Below, piece after piece: positions 33,897 through 43,582 of a stretch of DNA of 64,000 nucleotides. Position numbers and translations under genes: made by a program. Under the pieces are notes generated by a model. It did no database searches. It was not told the DNA's origin and saw nothing but the letters and a program-made list of their open reading frames with translations. The first letter of the stretch is position 1. Each line of letters opens with the position of its first letter. The stretch is taken from the NCBI RefSeq assembly GCF_000368065.1, contig NZ_KB851200.1, positions 635,827 through 699,826 on the forward strand, read 5' to 3'. Source of the stretch: Acinetobacter seifertii. Lineage in GTDB: Bacteria; Pseudomonadota; Gammaproteobacteria; Pseudomonadales; Moraxellaceae.

Positions 33897-35048
33897 ATGA
33901 CCGATCAATTAAGAGCAAGATTTGAAAATTTAGAGCTTAATGCGGGTTTAGGAAAAATTAGTGCCTTTATATCCATGGCATTAAGCTTACTTTGCTTATT
34001 TGGAGCTTTATGTTTTTTGTTTCCCAGTGTGCTGACAACCCCAGAGTTACGTCCACTTTATGCAAAGCACTATAATCTTTTTTATTATGGACTAATCACA
34101 GGCATTATTATTAGCGCTGGTTTTGGCGCATTTAGTGCAATCATCCGACAAAATCGATATGGCTTTTATGGTTTATGCTTTGCACTCATAGCAGCAGTAT
34201 TAGGCTGTGGTGTTATTCATGCTCCAGTTATTCCAAGCGTACCATTTTATGCAGGCATTGATTATTTTGTACTTACCCTAGTCATCTTGGCTTTTATTTT
34301 TATACCGCTTGAAGGCTTTTTTGCTAAAAACCCTGAACAAAAGATCTTAAGAGTGGGCTGGGTGACCGATATGAAATATTTCATGGTCAGCCATATTGGT
34401 ATTCAACTATTTAGCTTTTTAACTGTCATGCCAATTCAATATTGGATTACGCATTTACCTGATAATCCAATTGTGCCCTACGTTCAAGCTCAGCCAATTT
34501 GGCTACAGTTTATTGAATTGCTTATTGTGGTCGATTTTACGGTGTATTGGTTACATCGTGCTATGCATGAAGTTAACTTTTTATGGCGTTTTCATGCGAT
34601 TCATCATTCGACCGAGTATATGGATTGGTTAGCATCTTCCCGTTTACATGTTATTGAAGTTTTAATGACTCGTTTTATTGCCACCTTACCGATTTTTCTT
34701 TTAGGGTTTCATACTTCTGCTGTTTTTGCCTATTTAATCTTTATTTCATTTCACGCTATTTTTATTCATTCCAATGTACGTTTTCGCTTTCCATATCTAC
34801 GTTGGTTTATCGCAACACCGGAATTTCATCATTGGCATCATTCTTCAGAAAAACCTGCGATTGATAAAAATTACGCTGCTTTTATTCCACTCTATGATGT
34901 CTTATTTAAAACTGTATATATGCCGAATCACTTGGCGAGCGTGTATGGTACGGTTGGCTATAAAATTCCAAATAGCTTTGTAAAACAGTTTACTTGGCCA
35001 TTTAAAAAATACGTAAAACGCTTTTTAAAACGCTGGCGTGACCAGTAA
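33897..35048 (+). CDS. Sterol-desaturase/fatty-acid-hydroxylase family membrane protein
   Basis: This 383-residue diiron membrane oxygenase has about seven TM helices. The histidine clusters of the family are present in the second half: HRAMHEVNFLW, HAIHHSTEYMDW, then HSNVRF and PEFHHWHHSSE. These bind two irons for hydroxylation or desaturation of a lipid. Acinetobacter is not known to make sterols, so a fatty acid or carotenoid-like lipid is likely. The upstream ribosome-binding site is weak. A strong terminator follows, and the neighbouring MFS gene is convergent. Confidence 0.87.
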   Translation: MTDQLRARFENLELNAGLGKISAFISMALSLLCLFGALCFLFPSVLTTPELRPLYAKHYNLFYYGLITGIIISAGFGAFSAIIRQNRYGFYGLCFALIAAVLGCGVIHAPVIPSVPFYAGIDYFVLTLVILAFIFIPLEGFFAKNPEQKILRVGWVTDMKYFMVSHIGIQLFSFLTVMPIQYWITHLPDNPIVPYVQAQPIWLQFIELLIVVDFTVYWLHRAMHEVNFLWRFHAIHHSTEYMDWLASSRLHVIEVLMTRFIATLPIFLLGFHTSAVFAYLIFISFHAIFIHSNVRFRFPYLRWFIATPEFHHWHHSSEKPAIDKNYAAFIPLYDVLFKTVYMPNHLASVYGTVGYKIPNSFVKQFTWPFKKYVKRFLKRWRDQ

Positions 35049-35053
35049 ATGTT

Positions 35054-35080
35054 AAAAAAAGCCTCAGTTCGAGGCTTTTT
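35054..35080. terminator. Bidirectional terminator
   Basis: AAAAAAGCCTC / GAGGCTTTTT with a 5-nt loop forms a strong GC-topped stem between convergent genes (stops at 35048 and 35087). T-runs exist on both strands. Confidence 0.85.
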
Positions 35081-35086
35081 ATATGG

Positions 35087-36289
35087 TTATTTATTTTTAA
35101 AATTTTTAAAAATCATGAAAAGGGCAACAAGCGAAAGTAAGACAATAAAACAAATATAAGTATTTGCTGTATGCATCAGTCCAACTTTCCCTACAAAATA
35201 TCCAGCTAAAATTGCAGGAATACTAAAAGCCAAATAACTTTCCACAAAAAATGCAGCCATAAGGCCTGCACGTTCTTCTGGAAGAGCCAGCGGCATTACA
35301 CTACGAATGGCTCCCATAAACGCCGTACCAAAACCAATTCCAGTAATAATTGAACCTAGAAATAACACAACTGCATTTGTAAGATTAATTGCTAAAAATA
35401 AAATGATTGAACCAATAGCAATTGAAAGAGTACCAGTTAATAAAATACGGAAATTTGTCGATTTTCTAAGCGTTAATATACCTACTGCACCAGAAAGGGC
35501 GAGCGCCATAAACATAATACCGTTTAGCCATGCCGATGAAGTATGGAAAATTTTTGCCAGTAAAGATGGCATAAGTGACAAGAAGAAACCACTGACCATC
35601 CAAAGTGCAATATTAATAGGGCTAATACTTAATAAAGCACTTTTCGTTTGTGGAGGAATAGCCATCGCGGGTTTCAAAGAAGCAAGTGCACCAGTTCTTT
35701 TTTGGACTGTCTCTGGAGTAAAAAAACTTAAAATAAGTTCACAAATAAGAAGAAAGCATAGAAACTCAAAAACAAGCTGTAACGGGTGAGTGGAGAGCTG
35801 CAAGATAGAACAGGTCAGAAAAATCCCGGCAGCCATACCGACCATTGGGGCAATACTATTGATCAGTGAACCATGAAGCTTACCAAAATCTAAAATTGCT
35901 GCACCCATAGCTGAAACAGCAAGCCCAGTTGCGATGCCTTGTAAGCCTCGTGCAATAAATAACATCGAAACATCTGAAGCAAATAAGAAGAAGCTCATTG
36001 AAATAATTTGCAGAGAAATGGCTGCAATAATGACTGGTCGACGCCCAATATAGTCAGACAGAGAACCAATAATCAGTAATGATCCTAGCAGGGTAAAAGC
36101 ATAAGTTGCAAAAATTAGAGTCAATGTGACAGGTGAAAATTGCCATATCTGTTGGTATAGGCGGTAGAGCGGCGTTGGTGCACTAGATGCAGCCATAAAT
36201 GTCATCAGCGTAATAGTATTGAGTGCCAATGCACTTGCAGCATCTAATTTAAAAACAGCTCTTGACCGTTTTGAACTTGAATTGTTCAT
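35087..36289 (-). CDS. MFS drug/small-molecule efflux transporter
   Basis: This 400-residue transporter has 12 hydrophobic helices. The loop 2-3 motif (GSLSDYIGRRPVIIA) and start (ASSAPTPLYRLYQ) are those of drug:H+ antiporter 1-type MFS proteins (YdeR/YfcJ-like). A polar N-terminal tail precedes the first helix. It is divergent from a TetR regulator with 135 bp between, the standard efflux-repressor layout. Substrates are unknown. No Cys or signal pattern is odd. Confidence 0.87.
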   Translation of the reverse strand: MNNSSSKRSRAVFKLDAASALALNTITLMTFMAASSAPTPLYRLYQQIWQFSPVTLTLIFATYAFTLLGSLLIIGSLSDYIGRRPVIIAAISLQIISMSFFLFASDVSMLFIARGLQGIATGLAVSAMGAAILDFGKLHGSLINSIAPMVGMAAGIFLTCSILQLSTHPLQLVFEFLCFLLICELILSFFTPETVQKRTGALASLKPAMAIPPQTKSALLSISPINIALWMVSGFFLSLMPSLLAKIFHTSSAWLNGIMFMALALSGAVGILTLRKSTNFRILLTGTLSIAIGSIILFLAINLTNAVVLFLGSIITGIGFGTAFMGAIRSVMPLALPEERAGLMAAFFVESYLAFSIPAILAGYFVGKVGLMHTANTYICFIVLLSLVALFMIFKNFKNK

Positions 36290-36424
36290 ATAACATGAAT
36301 AACATAAAAGCGAATATTTAGCTTTTATACATTATTTTGACACTAAAGCAAATCTTTAGCTTTAGTGTGTTTTGTATATAGATATAAATATTTATAAATT
36401 TTTATCCCTTTACAGAGTTTATAA

Positions 36425-36982
36425 ATGGCAAAAGTTGTTAGTGGATTACGCCCTGGCGGTCGCAGCGAAAGAATACAAACTGCGGTACATAATGCTGTAA
36501 AAGAATTACAAAAAGATTTCGAGCAAAGCCAAATTACAATTCCAATGATTGCAGCACAAGCAGGGGTAACTCCTTCAACTATTTACCGTCGATGGGGTGA
36601 TATCAACCAACTGTTTTCAGATGTAGCTTTAAATGAACTCAAACCAGACATGGAACCTAAAGATTTAGGTTCATTTAAACGAGATATCACAGCTTGGGTT
36701 GAACAATATTTTGAAGAGTATTCTTCCGAAGTCGGTCAAGATTTATTGCGAGATGTGCTCTATACATCAAATTCTGATTCTAATGCCCGTATGTGTGAAA
36801 GTTTAATTATTCAACAACTCGATATTATTCAAAATCGTGCAAAATTAAGAAATGAGTTCACTATACTAAACCAAGAAATTATTGAAACTGTAATTGCACC
36901 CATGTTATTTCGGATTCTATTTACCAATCAGGAACTAAATTTGGATTACGTACATAGTCTTTTAAAACGCCTATTTGTTTAA
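36425..36982 (+). CDS. TetR/AcrR-family regulator
   Basis: This is a 185-residue regulator. The N-terminal helix-turn-helix lies at about 20-65 (LQKDFEQSQITIPMIAAQAG, then VTPSTIYRRWGDINQLFSD). The remainder is a helical ligand-binding and dimer domain. It is divergent from the MFS transporter and probably represses it. The ribosome-binding site before the ATG is weak, as for many regulators. No operator palindrome was identified with certainty in the 135-bp gap. Confidence 0.9.
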   Translation: MAKVVSGLRPGGRSERIQTAVHNAVKELQKDFEQSQITIPMIAAQAGVTPSTIYRRWGDINQLFSDVALNELKPDMEPKDLGSFKRDITAWVEQYFEEYSSEVGQDLLRDVLYTSNSDSNARMCESLIIQQLDIIQNRAKLRNEFTILNQEIIETVIAPMLFRILFTNQELNLDYVHSLLKRLFV

Positions 36983-37460
36983 GCATATAAGTCTCTTCGT
37001 TTTTTTAGATGAAAATGGCTAATTTAAATAGCGGGATATATAGGTTTTTGTTTTTTATTAAATAATTATATATCAATTTTTCTTATTATTTAAAAATTAA
37101 ATTCTCATAATTTAAAATAAACATGAAGTTGATTTAATCATTTATTATTAAAATGTGTATTCGGTTGGTTCCAAAATTAGATTTAAAAATCTTTAGCTAA
37201 ATCACTAATAGAATAAATTTAATAATAAACATATTCTTATGAGATTTAATGATAATTTTTATCAAATTTAATTGTTAAATAATGCAGAAAAATATGAACT
37301 TTATATACAATAAATTACATGATTTTTGGTTTTAACATTTTTTAAATTTATGACACAGGGTATTTTTTATTCTTTACAATGGCTTCACTTCCCTTAAAGC
37401 AGCTTGTGGTGCCCGCTTTATATTTTATTTTTTTATCCCCATCGAACAGGTATTTAGATA
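36983..37460. other. AT-rich intergenic region upstream of dctA
   Basis: This 478-bp stretch is strongly AT-rich with no reading frame, hairpin or repeat I can support. It must hold the dctA promoter; no confident -35/-10 pair was chosen. Confidence 0.6.
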
Positions 37461-38759
37461 ATGGATTTCAATACCCTTGACCAAGAAACGGTACAGAAAA
37501 AGCAGAAATTTCACCAAATTTTGTATGTACAGGTCATATTTGCAATTATTTTAGGCGTTTTAATTGGTCATTTTTACCCTGAACTTGGACAGAGCTTAAA
37601 ACCGCTTGGTGATGCATTCATCAAAATTGTTAAAATGATTATTGCTCCCGTAATCTTTTTGACTGTGGTCACTGGTATTGCCAGCATGACGAACATGAGT
37701 CGTGTCGGGCGTGTGACTGGTAAAGCAATGCTGTATTTCATTACTTTCTCAAGTCTTGCACTTGTGGTTGGTATGATTGTGGCAAACATCATTCAACCGG
37801 GTAAAGGTCTAAACATTGACCCAGCAACCTTAGTCAGCGATAAGGTAAATACTTACGTTGAGAAGGCTCATGCCACCAATATTACTGACTTCTTTATGAA
37901 TATTATCCCGCAAACACTGGTAAGTCCGCTTGCTGGTGGTGAAATTTTGCAGGTTCTATTTGTGGCAGTACTATTTGGTATTTCTTTAGCTGCTTTAGGC
38001 GATCGTGCACGTCCAATCACTGATTTCCTAAATAACTTAACGGCACCAGTTTTCTACTTGGTTGGAATGTTAATGAAACTTGCGCCAATTGGTGCTTTTG
38101 GAGCTATGGCATTTACTATTGGTGCTTATGGAATCGAATCAATCGGTAATTTATTACTATTGATTATGACTTTCTATATCACGGCTGTACTGTTTGTACT
38201 AATCATTTTAGGTGCAGTGGCACGTTACAATGGCTTTTCAATTATTGCTTTGATTCGCTATATCAAAGACGAGCTTTGGTTAGTCTTAGGTACAAGTTCA
38301 TCTGAAGCAGCTTTACCATCTTTAATGGATAAAATGCAAAAAGCAGGCTGTGAAAAATCTGTAGTGGGCTTAGTTATTCCTACAGGTTATTCATTTAACC
38401 TTGATGGTACTAACATTTATATGACCATGGCTGCTTTATTTATTGCACAAGCATGTAATGTAGACTTAACTATTAGTGAACAGCTTGCATTATTGTTGGT
38501 CGCAATGGTGAGTTCAAAAGGTGCAGCAGGGGTAACAGGTGCAGGCTTTATTACACTCGCTGCTACTTTATCAGTTGTCCCATCTGTACCTGTGGCAGGT
38601 ATGGCGCTCATTTTAGGTATTGACCGTTTTATGTCTGAGTGCCGCGCATTAACTAACTTAATTGGTAATGCATGCGCAACAATTGTTGTTGCTCGTTGGG
38701 ACAAAGCTCTGGACAAGGACGTTCTAGATAAAGCATTAGGTAAATCTAAAACGAATTAA
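37461..38759 (+). CDS. dctA: C4-dicarboxylate/H+ or Na+ symporter DctA
   Basis: This is a 432-residue DAACS-family importer of succinate, fumarate and malate. Strong DctA phrases: [77 protein letters not shown] and [18 protein letters not shown]. It has eight TM helices plus the two re-entrant hairpins (serine-rich [22 protein letters not shown]). Length is close to E. coli DctA (428). It stands as a single gene with its own terminator, so it is probably controlled at its own promoter. Confidence 0.9.
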   Translation: MDFNTLDQETVQKKQKFHQILYVQVIFAIILGVLIGHFYPELGQSLKPLGDAFIKIVKMIIAPVIFLTVVTGIASMTNMSRVGRVTGKAMLYFITFSSLALVVGMIVANIIQPGKGLNIDPATLVSDKVNTYVEKAHATNITDFFMNIIPQTLVSPLAGGEILQVLFVAVLFGISLAALGDRARPITDFLNNLTAPVFYLVGMLMKLAPIGAFGAMAFTIGAYGIESIGNLLLLIMTFYITAVLFVLIILGAVARYNGFSIIALIRYIKDELWLVLGTSSSEAALPSLMDKMQKAGCEKSVVGLVIPTGYSFNLDGTNIYMTMAALFIAQACNVDLTISEQLALLLVAMVSSKGAAGVTGAGFITLAATLSVVPSVPVAGMALILGIDRFMSECRALTNLIGNACATIVVARWDKALDKDVLDKALGKSKTN

Positions 38760-38786
38760 TTATTTAAAATTTTAATTCGAAATAAA

Positions 38787-38836
38787 AAACCTGTAGCAAT
38801 TGGCAATTTGGGAGAGGCGCCATGCTACAGGTTTTA
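38787..38836 (+). terminator. Terminator after dctA
   Basis: AACCTGTAGCA / TGCTACAGGTT (ends near 38787 and 38836) encloses about 24 bp. TTTTATT follows on the plus strand. It lies 27 bp after the dctA stop. Confidence 0.75.
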
Positions 38837-39000
38837 TTATATCTAGTCGAAAATTTAATTTAAAAAAACTATCTTGTATGTAAATGCTTAATTATGGGAG
38901 GCCAGTATAAAATTTTCACAAACTCTCATATAGATCTACTTTGAAAGCAGAACTTTTAAGTTGCCTATACTGAAAATAGTATATGCAAAACAGCTCAAGC

Positions 39001-39204
39001 TTACGCTTTTAAGTGATCCTCAAATTCTTCACCTAATTGCATTGCTAAAGCATTGCCTGCCAAATCACACGTGACTAAGCCATACTCTTTTTTAAAACTG
39101 AAAGTGAAACCTTTTCCATCGGCCAAGTTTTTAACCGAATACCCTAATTTTTCTAACCAAATACGGAACGCAATTAAATTTTTAGCTTTAACAACCTTTT
39201 TCAC
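39001..39204 (-). CDS. Small hypothetical protein
   Basis: This is a 67-residue protein without a recognised domain. It starts with GTG, 8 nt after an AAGGAG, which supports real translation. The sequence is basic at the N-terminus (KKVVKAKNLIAFRIWLEKLGY) and ends EEFEDHLKA; there is no signal peptide or TM helix. It resembles small conserved Acinetobacter proteins of unknown function. Neighbours are convergent dctA and gloB about 360 bp upstream. Confidence 0.65.
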   Translation of the reverse strand: MKKVVKAKNLIAFRIWLEKLGYSVKNLADGKGFTFSFKKEYGLVTCDLAGNALAMQLGEEFEDHLKA

Positions 39205-39512
39205 GTGAGAACTCCTTCTTCTATCCGTGTCTTACACCTTATTTATTAATAGGGATTTACCTAGATTTTTTAAAGGGGGAAAACTTTGTTTTATTTTGCA
39301 ACTTGTAAAAAAAGTAAAATAGATAATGTAATCTCTTTCACTTTATAAAATTATTCGGTTTTTATGTAATCAATTTTTGTACTAATAAAATTTAAGTATT
39401 TAATTTTTATGGTTATTTTAAAATAAAAAGATTAGGGTGAAATTTAATCAAAACAAGTTAATTTAAAATCAATAAATGTAAAAAATAATTTCATGAAACA
39501 TGCTTTATTCAA
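39205..39512. other. AT-rich gap upstream of the small gene
   Basis: This 308-bp stretch contains poly-A/T tracts (for example 39418-39500) and no frame, repeat or hairpin that I can support. It presumably holds the small gene's promoter. Confidence 0.55.
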
Positions 39513-39546
39513 AAAGATACAGTTCTTAAAATGAAACTGTATCTTT
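39513..39546 (-). terminator. Terminator of gloB
   Basis: AAAGATACAGTT / AACTGTATCTTT forms a 12-bp stem with a 10-nt loop, 18 bp beyond the gloB stop. T residues follow on the minus strand. Confidence 0.8.
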
Positions 39547-39563
39547 CTATAGAGCCCATAAAT

Positions 39564-40295
39564 TTAGAAATTATCTTTTAAACTACGTAAATGGGCGAAC
39601 TCATCTACACTTTCAGCACGTAAAAATGGATTAGTTGCCAATTCAAGTTCAATACTACTTGGTAGGGTAATTTTACCTTCCGTGCGAAGTATGCGGACTT
39701 GTTCTGCACGTTCTTGTAAGGCATGATTTTCAGGTTCTACGCTTAAAGCAAACTCAGCATTAGAAAGTGTATATTCATGCGTGCAATAGACTTTGGTTGT
39801 GGTTGGAAGGGCTGCAAGACGATTTAATGAGTGATACATTTGCTCTGCCGTACCTTCAAATAGTCGGCCACACCCCATTGCAAACAAAGTATCACCACAA
39901 AAGAGGGCATTCAGTTCCTCAATAAAATACACAATATGCCCTAAGGTATGACCTGGTGTGGCAATAATCTCTGCCTTTAAATCATTAAATTTTAAATGGT
40001 CATCATGTTGAAGGGGATGGGTAATACCAGGAATTTTACTTAATTCATCTCTTGGGCCATATACAGCCAAAGTGGAGTTAGCCGTTAAATCTGCAACGCC
40101 ACCGATATGATCTTTATGCCAATGCGTAAGCCAAATTTGCTTTAAGGTTAAATGATGGTCATTGCAAAATTGAGTGACTAACTCAGCTTCTGTTGGATCA
40201 ACTGCAACGGCTTCATGAGTTTCAGTATCTTCTAAAATCCAGATATAGTTTTGTAGGGCATTTTGCACATCAATAAAATGAATTCTATAACGCAT
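39564..40295 (-). CDS. gloB: Hydroxyacylglutathione hydrolase (glyoxalase II)
   Basis: This 243-residue metallo-beta-lactamase-fold enzyme hydrolyses S-lactoylglutathione to lactate and glutathione. The metal motif THWHKDHIGG (about 55-64) and further ligands in ATPGHTLGHIVYF, CGDTLFAMGCGRLFEGT and CTHEYTLSNAEFA match GloB. The C-terminal HAGH_C domain (QERAEQVRILRTEGKITLPS) ends with FLRAE. The frame opens at 40331, but the ATG at 40295 (MRYRIHFIDV) is the natural start. Cytosolic enzyme of the methylglyoxal detoxification path. Confidence 0.93.
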   Translation of the reverse strand: MRYRIHFIDVQNALQNYIWILEDTETHEAVAVDPTEAELVTQFCNDHHLTLKQIWLTHWHKDHIGGVADLTANSTLAVYGPRDELSKIPGITHPLQHDDHLKFNDLKAEIIATPGHTLGHIVYFIEELNALFCGDTLFAMGCGRLFEGTAEQMYHSLNRLAALPTTTKVYCTHEYTLSNAEFALSVEPENHALQERAEQVRILRTEGKITLPSSIELELATNPFLRAESVDEFAHLRSLKDNF

Positions 40296-40404
40296 TGTTT
40301 TATCCTGAAACCAAATCCAAAGAGTAACCACTAATTTTGATAATAACAGAAAATGGCATTAAGCCATGCACTCAACTTTTTAATGACAAGAGCTTATAAA
40401 AACA

Positions 40405-40430
40405 AAAAAGCCCCCGTTTAGGGAGCTTTC
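40405..40430 (-). terminator. Terminator of the met operon
   Basis: On the minus strand AAAGCTCCC / GGGGGCTTTTTT (one mismatch) with a 5-nt loop lies 13 bp after the metI stop, followed by T-rich sequence. Confidence 0.75.
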
Positions 40431-40442
40431 TATATAAATGAT

Positions 40443-41138
40443 TTAGCGGATCTTAGAGAGCCAGTTGCCCAAAGTCTGTACAATTTGCACTAAAAGCAAG
40501 AGGATAATCACTGTTAAAATCACAACGCTTGTATCAAAACGTTGATAGCCATAAGAAATGGCTAAGTCACCAATACCACCAGCACCAACTGCACCAGCCA
40601 TAGCGGTTGCACCAATAAGGCTAATCGTAGCAGTCGTCAAGTTCAAAATAAGAGAACTACGAGCTTCAGGTAAAATAAAGCGTGAAATAATCTGCCAAGG
40701 TGTTGCACCCATTGCTTGAGCAGATTCGATAATTCCTTCATTTACTTCAAGTAGGGAAGTTTCAATAAGTCGGCCCATATATGGTCCAACATAAATCGTT
40801 AAAGGAACGATTGCCGCCCATGTACCAATTGAAGTGCCTACCAAGAACTTGGTGAGTGGAATAACTGCAATAAGTAAAATAATAAATGGCAGAGAACGCA
40901 ATGCATTTACAATTGGGTTAAGCAAATGATAAATGAATCTGTTTGGTAAGATCCCTTCTGGGCGAGTTACAAGCAGAATAATGCCTTGGATGAAGCCCCA
41001 AATACCACCAAATATAAGCGCAAAGAACACCATATTAAAGGTTTCTTGTAATGCAGTTACAAACTGGTCCATAGAAAGGGAACTTTGCCAGAAAGGCTGA
41101 GTAAGTTCAGTTAACCATTGTACGATTAAATCTCTCAT
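40443..41138 (-). CDS. metI: Methionine ABC-transporter permease MetI
   Basis: This is a 231-residue permease with five TM helices. The EAA-like loop is seen as IIESAQAMGATPWQIISRFILPEA (about 145-168), in the cytosolic coupling position. GNWLSKIR closes the protein. It forms the dimeric channel with MetN. The start overlaps the metN stop (ATGA). The order in this operon is Q-N-I, opposite to the usual enterobacterial N-I-Q. Confidence 0.93.
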   Translation of the reverse strand: MRDLIVQWLTELTQPFWQSSLSMDQFVTALQETFNMVFFALIFGGIWGFIQGIILLVTRPEGILPNRFIYHLLNPIVNALRSLPFIILLIAVIPLTKFLVGTSIGTWAAIVPLTIYVGPYMGRLIETSLLEVNEGIIESAQAMGATPWQIISRFILPEARSSLILNLTTATISLIGATAMAGAVGAGGIGDLAISYGYQRFDTSVVILTVIILLLLVQIVQTLGNWLSKIR

Positions 41139-42160
41139 ACTTGATCTCCTGATTGAACTACGCTCACTTCATTTTTCTCTAAAAAATCAATCGCTTGACC
41201 GATCAACTGCGGGTCACCTAAAAGCTGTACAAACATTTGACCAATCACTGTGCCATTAATTTCAGTCATATTGGCAAATAAGATATTTAAACTAATATCA
41301 TATTGTTTAATAAGTGACTGAATCACAGGTTCTTGAGCCGAACGCCCTAAGAATTGTAGGCAATAGATGCTGTGGTGATGTTGATTTTCTAATTGATTTA
41401 GAATGTTAACTGGCAACTGCTGATGTAAGACAGTTTGTATAAAGTTTTTAGTTGTTGGATGCTGAGGATTACTAAAAATATCAATAGTTGAGCCTTGCTC
41501 AATCACTTTACCAGCTTCCATAACTGCAACATGGTCACAAATAGATTCAATGACATCCATTTCATGAGTAACCATAACAATTGTGATTTTCTGTTCTTGA
41601 TTGATTTTCTTTAAAAGCTCTAGAACTGATTGAGTGGTTTGCGGATCTAGTGCAGATGTGGCTTCATCACATAATAAAATTTTAGGATGATTTGCCAAAG
41701 CACGAGCAATACCAACACGTTGCTTTTGACCGCCAGACAGTTCATCTGGATAGGCATCTTTTTTATGCTTAAGATCAATAAACTCTAATAATTCATTTAA
41801 ACGCTTTTCACGTTCTGCTTTTTTGTAATTTAGCAGGCGCATTGGCATTTCGATATTTTCAGCAACTGTTTTGGTTTGAAGCAAATTGAAATGCTGAAAA
41901 ATCATACCAATATTTGCACGCTCCTGACGTAATGAACGTGCATCTAAAGCAGTGAAGTCCTTTTGATTAATAATAATCTGACCTTCATTTGGTCGTTCGA
42001 GTAAATTAATCAGGCGAATTAAAGTACTTTTACCTGCACCACTATAGCCAATAATGCCGAAAATACTGCCCTCTGGAATCTCTAAATTGATTTGATCGAG
42101 TGCGCGTATGGTTTGGCTTTTGAGCTGATAGTGCTTTGAAATGTTTTTAAATTGAATCAT
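41135..42160 (-). CDS. metN: Methionine ABC-transporter ATPase MetN
   Basis: This 341-residue ATPase has Walker A GYSGAGKST, Q-loop IFQHFNLL, signature DELSGGQKQRVGIARAL, Walker B KILLCDEATSALDP and H-loop VTHEMDV. The C-terminal NIL/ACT-like methionine-sensing domain (about 260-341) is present (ILNQLENQHHHSIYCLQFLG, then TEINGTVIGQMFVQLLG), so transport is likely inhibited by internal methionine. The ATG at 42160 is chosen; the earlier opening at 42217 lies on the terminator hairpin. A weak ribosome-binding site precedes it. Confidence 0.94.
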   Translation of the reverse strand: MIQFKNISKHYQLKSQTIRALDQINLEIPEGSIFGIIGYSGAGKSTLIRLINLLERPNEGQIIINQKDFTALDARSLRQERANIGMIFQHFNLLQTKTVAENIEMPMRLLNYKKAEREKRLNELLEFIDLKHKKDAYPDELSGGQKQRVGIARALANHPKILLCDEATSALDPQTTQSVLELLKKINQEQKITIVMVTHEMDVIESICDHVAVMEAGKVIEQGSTIDIFSNPQHPTTKNFIQTVLHQQLPVNILNQLENQHHHSIYCLQFLGRSAQEPVIQSLIKQYDISLNILFANMTEINGTVIGQMFVQLLGDPQLIGQAIDFLEKNEVSVVQSGDQV

Positions 42161-42187
42161 ATCGTCAGAAACTATGCTTGAAAGAAA

Positions 42188-42214
42188 AAACAGGCAAAGA
42201 TAATTTGCCTGTTT
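42188..42214 (-). terminator. Terminator between metQ and metN
   Basis: AAACAGGCAAA / TTTGCCTGTTT, an 11-bp stem with a 5-nt loop, is followed by TTTTTTC on the minus strand. It lies 21 bp after the metQ stop and before metN, so partial read-through must supply metNI. Confidence 0.85.
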
Positions 42215-42235
42215 CACGTTTGGGCTATTATATTA

Positions 42236-43108
42236 CTATTTAGCTTCTGAGAGATAGCTGATTGGTTTGTCTACGTCAACTTTTGTTCCACCAAAGTGTT
42301 CTTCAATGTATTTTTTAACAGCTGCAGTGTGGTAAAGCTTACCAACTTTTTGCAAGACAGGATCATTTTTACGTGATTCAGCAGTTGCTAGAACGTTTAC
42401 ACTAATTTTTGAGATTTGATCAATAGGTTCATAGAACATAGAATCTTTGAGTACGTTTAAACCTCCCTCGAGTGCTATGGTATTATTTAATACAACTGCA
42501 TCAAATTCATTTTTAAGACGTAATGCAGTTTCCATTTTGATTGGTTTGATGTTGATCTTTTTGGGATTTTCGATAACATCAATTGGACTGCCCTGAACGG
42601 GATTATAGTCAGCTTTAAGCTTGATTAAGCCAGCAGTTTGTAACAAGAGTAGCGCACGAGATTCGCTGGCAGCATCATCCGGGATTGAAATAATTGCACC
42701 TTCAGGAAGTTCTTCAATTTTTTTGTATTTACTTGAATAAATCCCCATTGGCTCAATATAAGTGGTAGAAACCGCTGCAATCTTATCCGGGTTTGAATTA
42801 TTAAATACAGTAAGATAAGAATAAGCTTGGAATGCGTTCAAATCTACTTCTTTATTTGCAACTGCTGTATTCATTGAAACGGAGTCTGAGAAGTTTTTTA
42901 CTTCTAACTTCAGTCCAGCAGCTTGGGTTTCAGGTAAAGATGCGATATAACGCCAAATGTCAGCATCCGAACCTGTAGAGGCAATTACTACCGTTTGTAC
43001 TTTGGTACTATCATTGTTTTGTTCGGCTTGTTGAGCATTTTCTTGTTTGCTACATGCTGTCAATAATACTACTGACATGCTTAAAAAAAGGCTGATCAGC
43101 TTTTTCAT
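42236..43108 (-). CDS. metQ: Methionine-binding lipoprotein MetQ
   Basis: This is a 290-residue NlpA-family lipoprotein. Signal peptide MKKLISLFLSMSVVLLTACS has the lipobox LTAC (Cys19). Body phrases VKNFSDSVSMNTAVANKEVDLNAFQ, NPDKIAAVSTTYIEPMGIYSSKYK and AAISIPDDAASESRALLLLQ-like sequence match MetQ. It delivers D/L-methionine to MetNI. It is the promoter-proximal gene of the operon; a terminator after it should give more MetQ than MetNI. Two further terminator-like hairpins lie upstream. Confidence 0.92.
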   Translation of the reverse strand: MKKLISLFLSMSVVLLTACSKQENAQQAEQNNDSTKVQTVVIASTGSDADIWRYIASLPETQAAGLKLEVKNFSDSVSMNTAVANKEVDLNAFQAYSYLTVFNNSNPDKIAAVSTTYIEPMGIYSSKYKKIEELPEGAIISIPDDAASESRALLLLQTAGLIKLKADYNPVQGSPIDVIENPKKINIKPIKMETALRLKNEFDAVVLNNTIALEGGLNVLKDSMFYEPIDQISKISVNVLATAESRKNDPVLQKVGKLYHTAAVKKYIEEHFGGTKVDVDKPISYLSEAK

Positions 43109-43540
43109 TTAAAAAAGTCCTGATTAAGATATAGAACAATAACGATTGATCTATATCAATATGAAAAGAGAGGAGTTGGAATTACAACTAGTCTAAACTC
43201 TGTGATCTTTTTCTGGGGTTCCATAATTTGCTTGCATATTTTGGCTATAACAGAGGGTAATTGTTTAATAAACAAAAACTGTTTCCCCAAACAGTTCATC
43301 CCCAACAGTAGCCAAACGAGCATTCATAAATTTAGAATATTAAAAAACTCTCTACAGGCATAATTTGTAGAGCAAGTCTTTATGGAAATTATTAAAACAG
43401 CAGTGTCTGATGACAGTTACAACTATGTACTAATGATAGCAATAAAAATGTAGTTGATATAGAGGGCTTTTTTCTATTTGTTGATATCTTAATAAATCTT
43501 CTAAAAATTTATATCATTTTCTTCTATTGGTGCACAAAAT
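43109..43540 (-). other. metQ upstream region with two terminator-like hairpins
   Basis: This 432-bp stretch between purD's terminator and metQ holds two minus-strand hairpins. One is at 43278-43296 (AACTGTTT / AAACAGTT, CCCC loop, then TTTTTG). The other is at 43350-43372 (CTCTACA / TGTAGAG, then a T-run). They could end a small RNA or act as a metQ leader attenuator. No known SAM riboswitch was recognised. Confidence 0.5.
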
Positions 43541-43574
43541 AAAAAAAGCTTCCTAAATAGGAAGCTTTTTTTTT
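43541..43574 (-). terminator. Terminator of purD
   Basis: AAAAAGCTTCCTA / TAGGAAGCTTTTT, a 13-bp stem with a 4-5-nt loop, lies just after the purD stop. T-runs are on both strands. Confidence 0.88.
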
Positions 43575-43582
43575 GCTAACTT

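Noticed and set aside
36983..37460. Search for an sRNA or second gene upstream of dctA
   Set aside because: Only AT-rich sequence; no hairpin with T-run and no ribosome-binding site.
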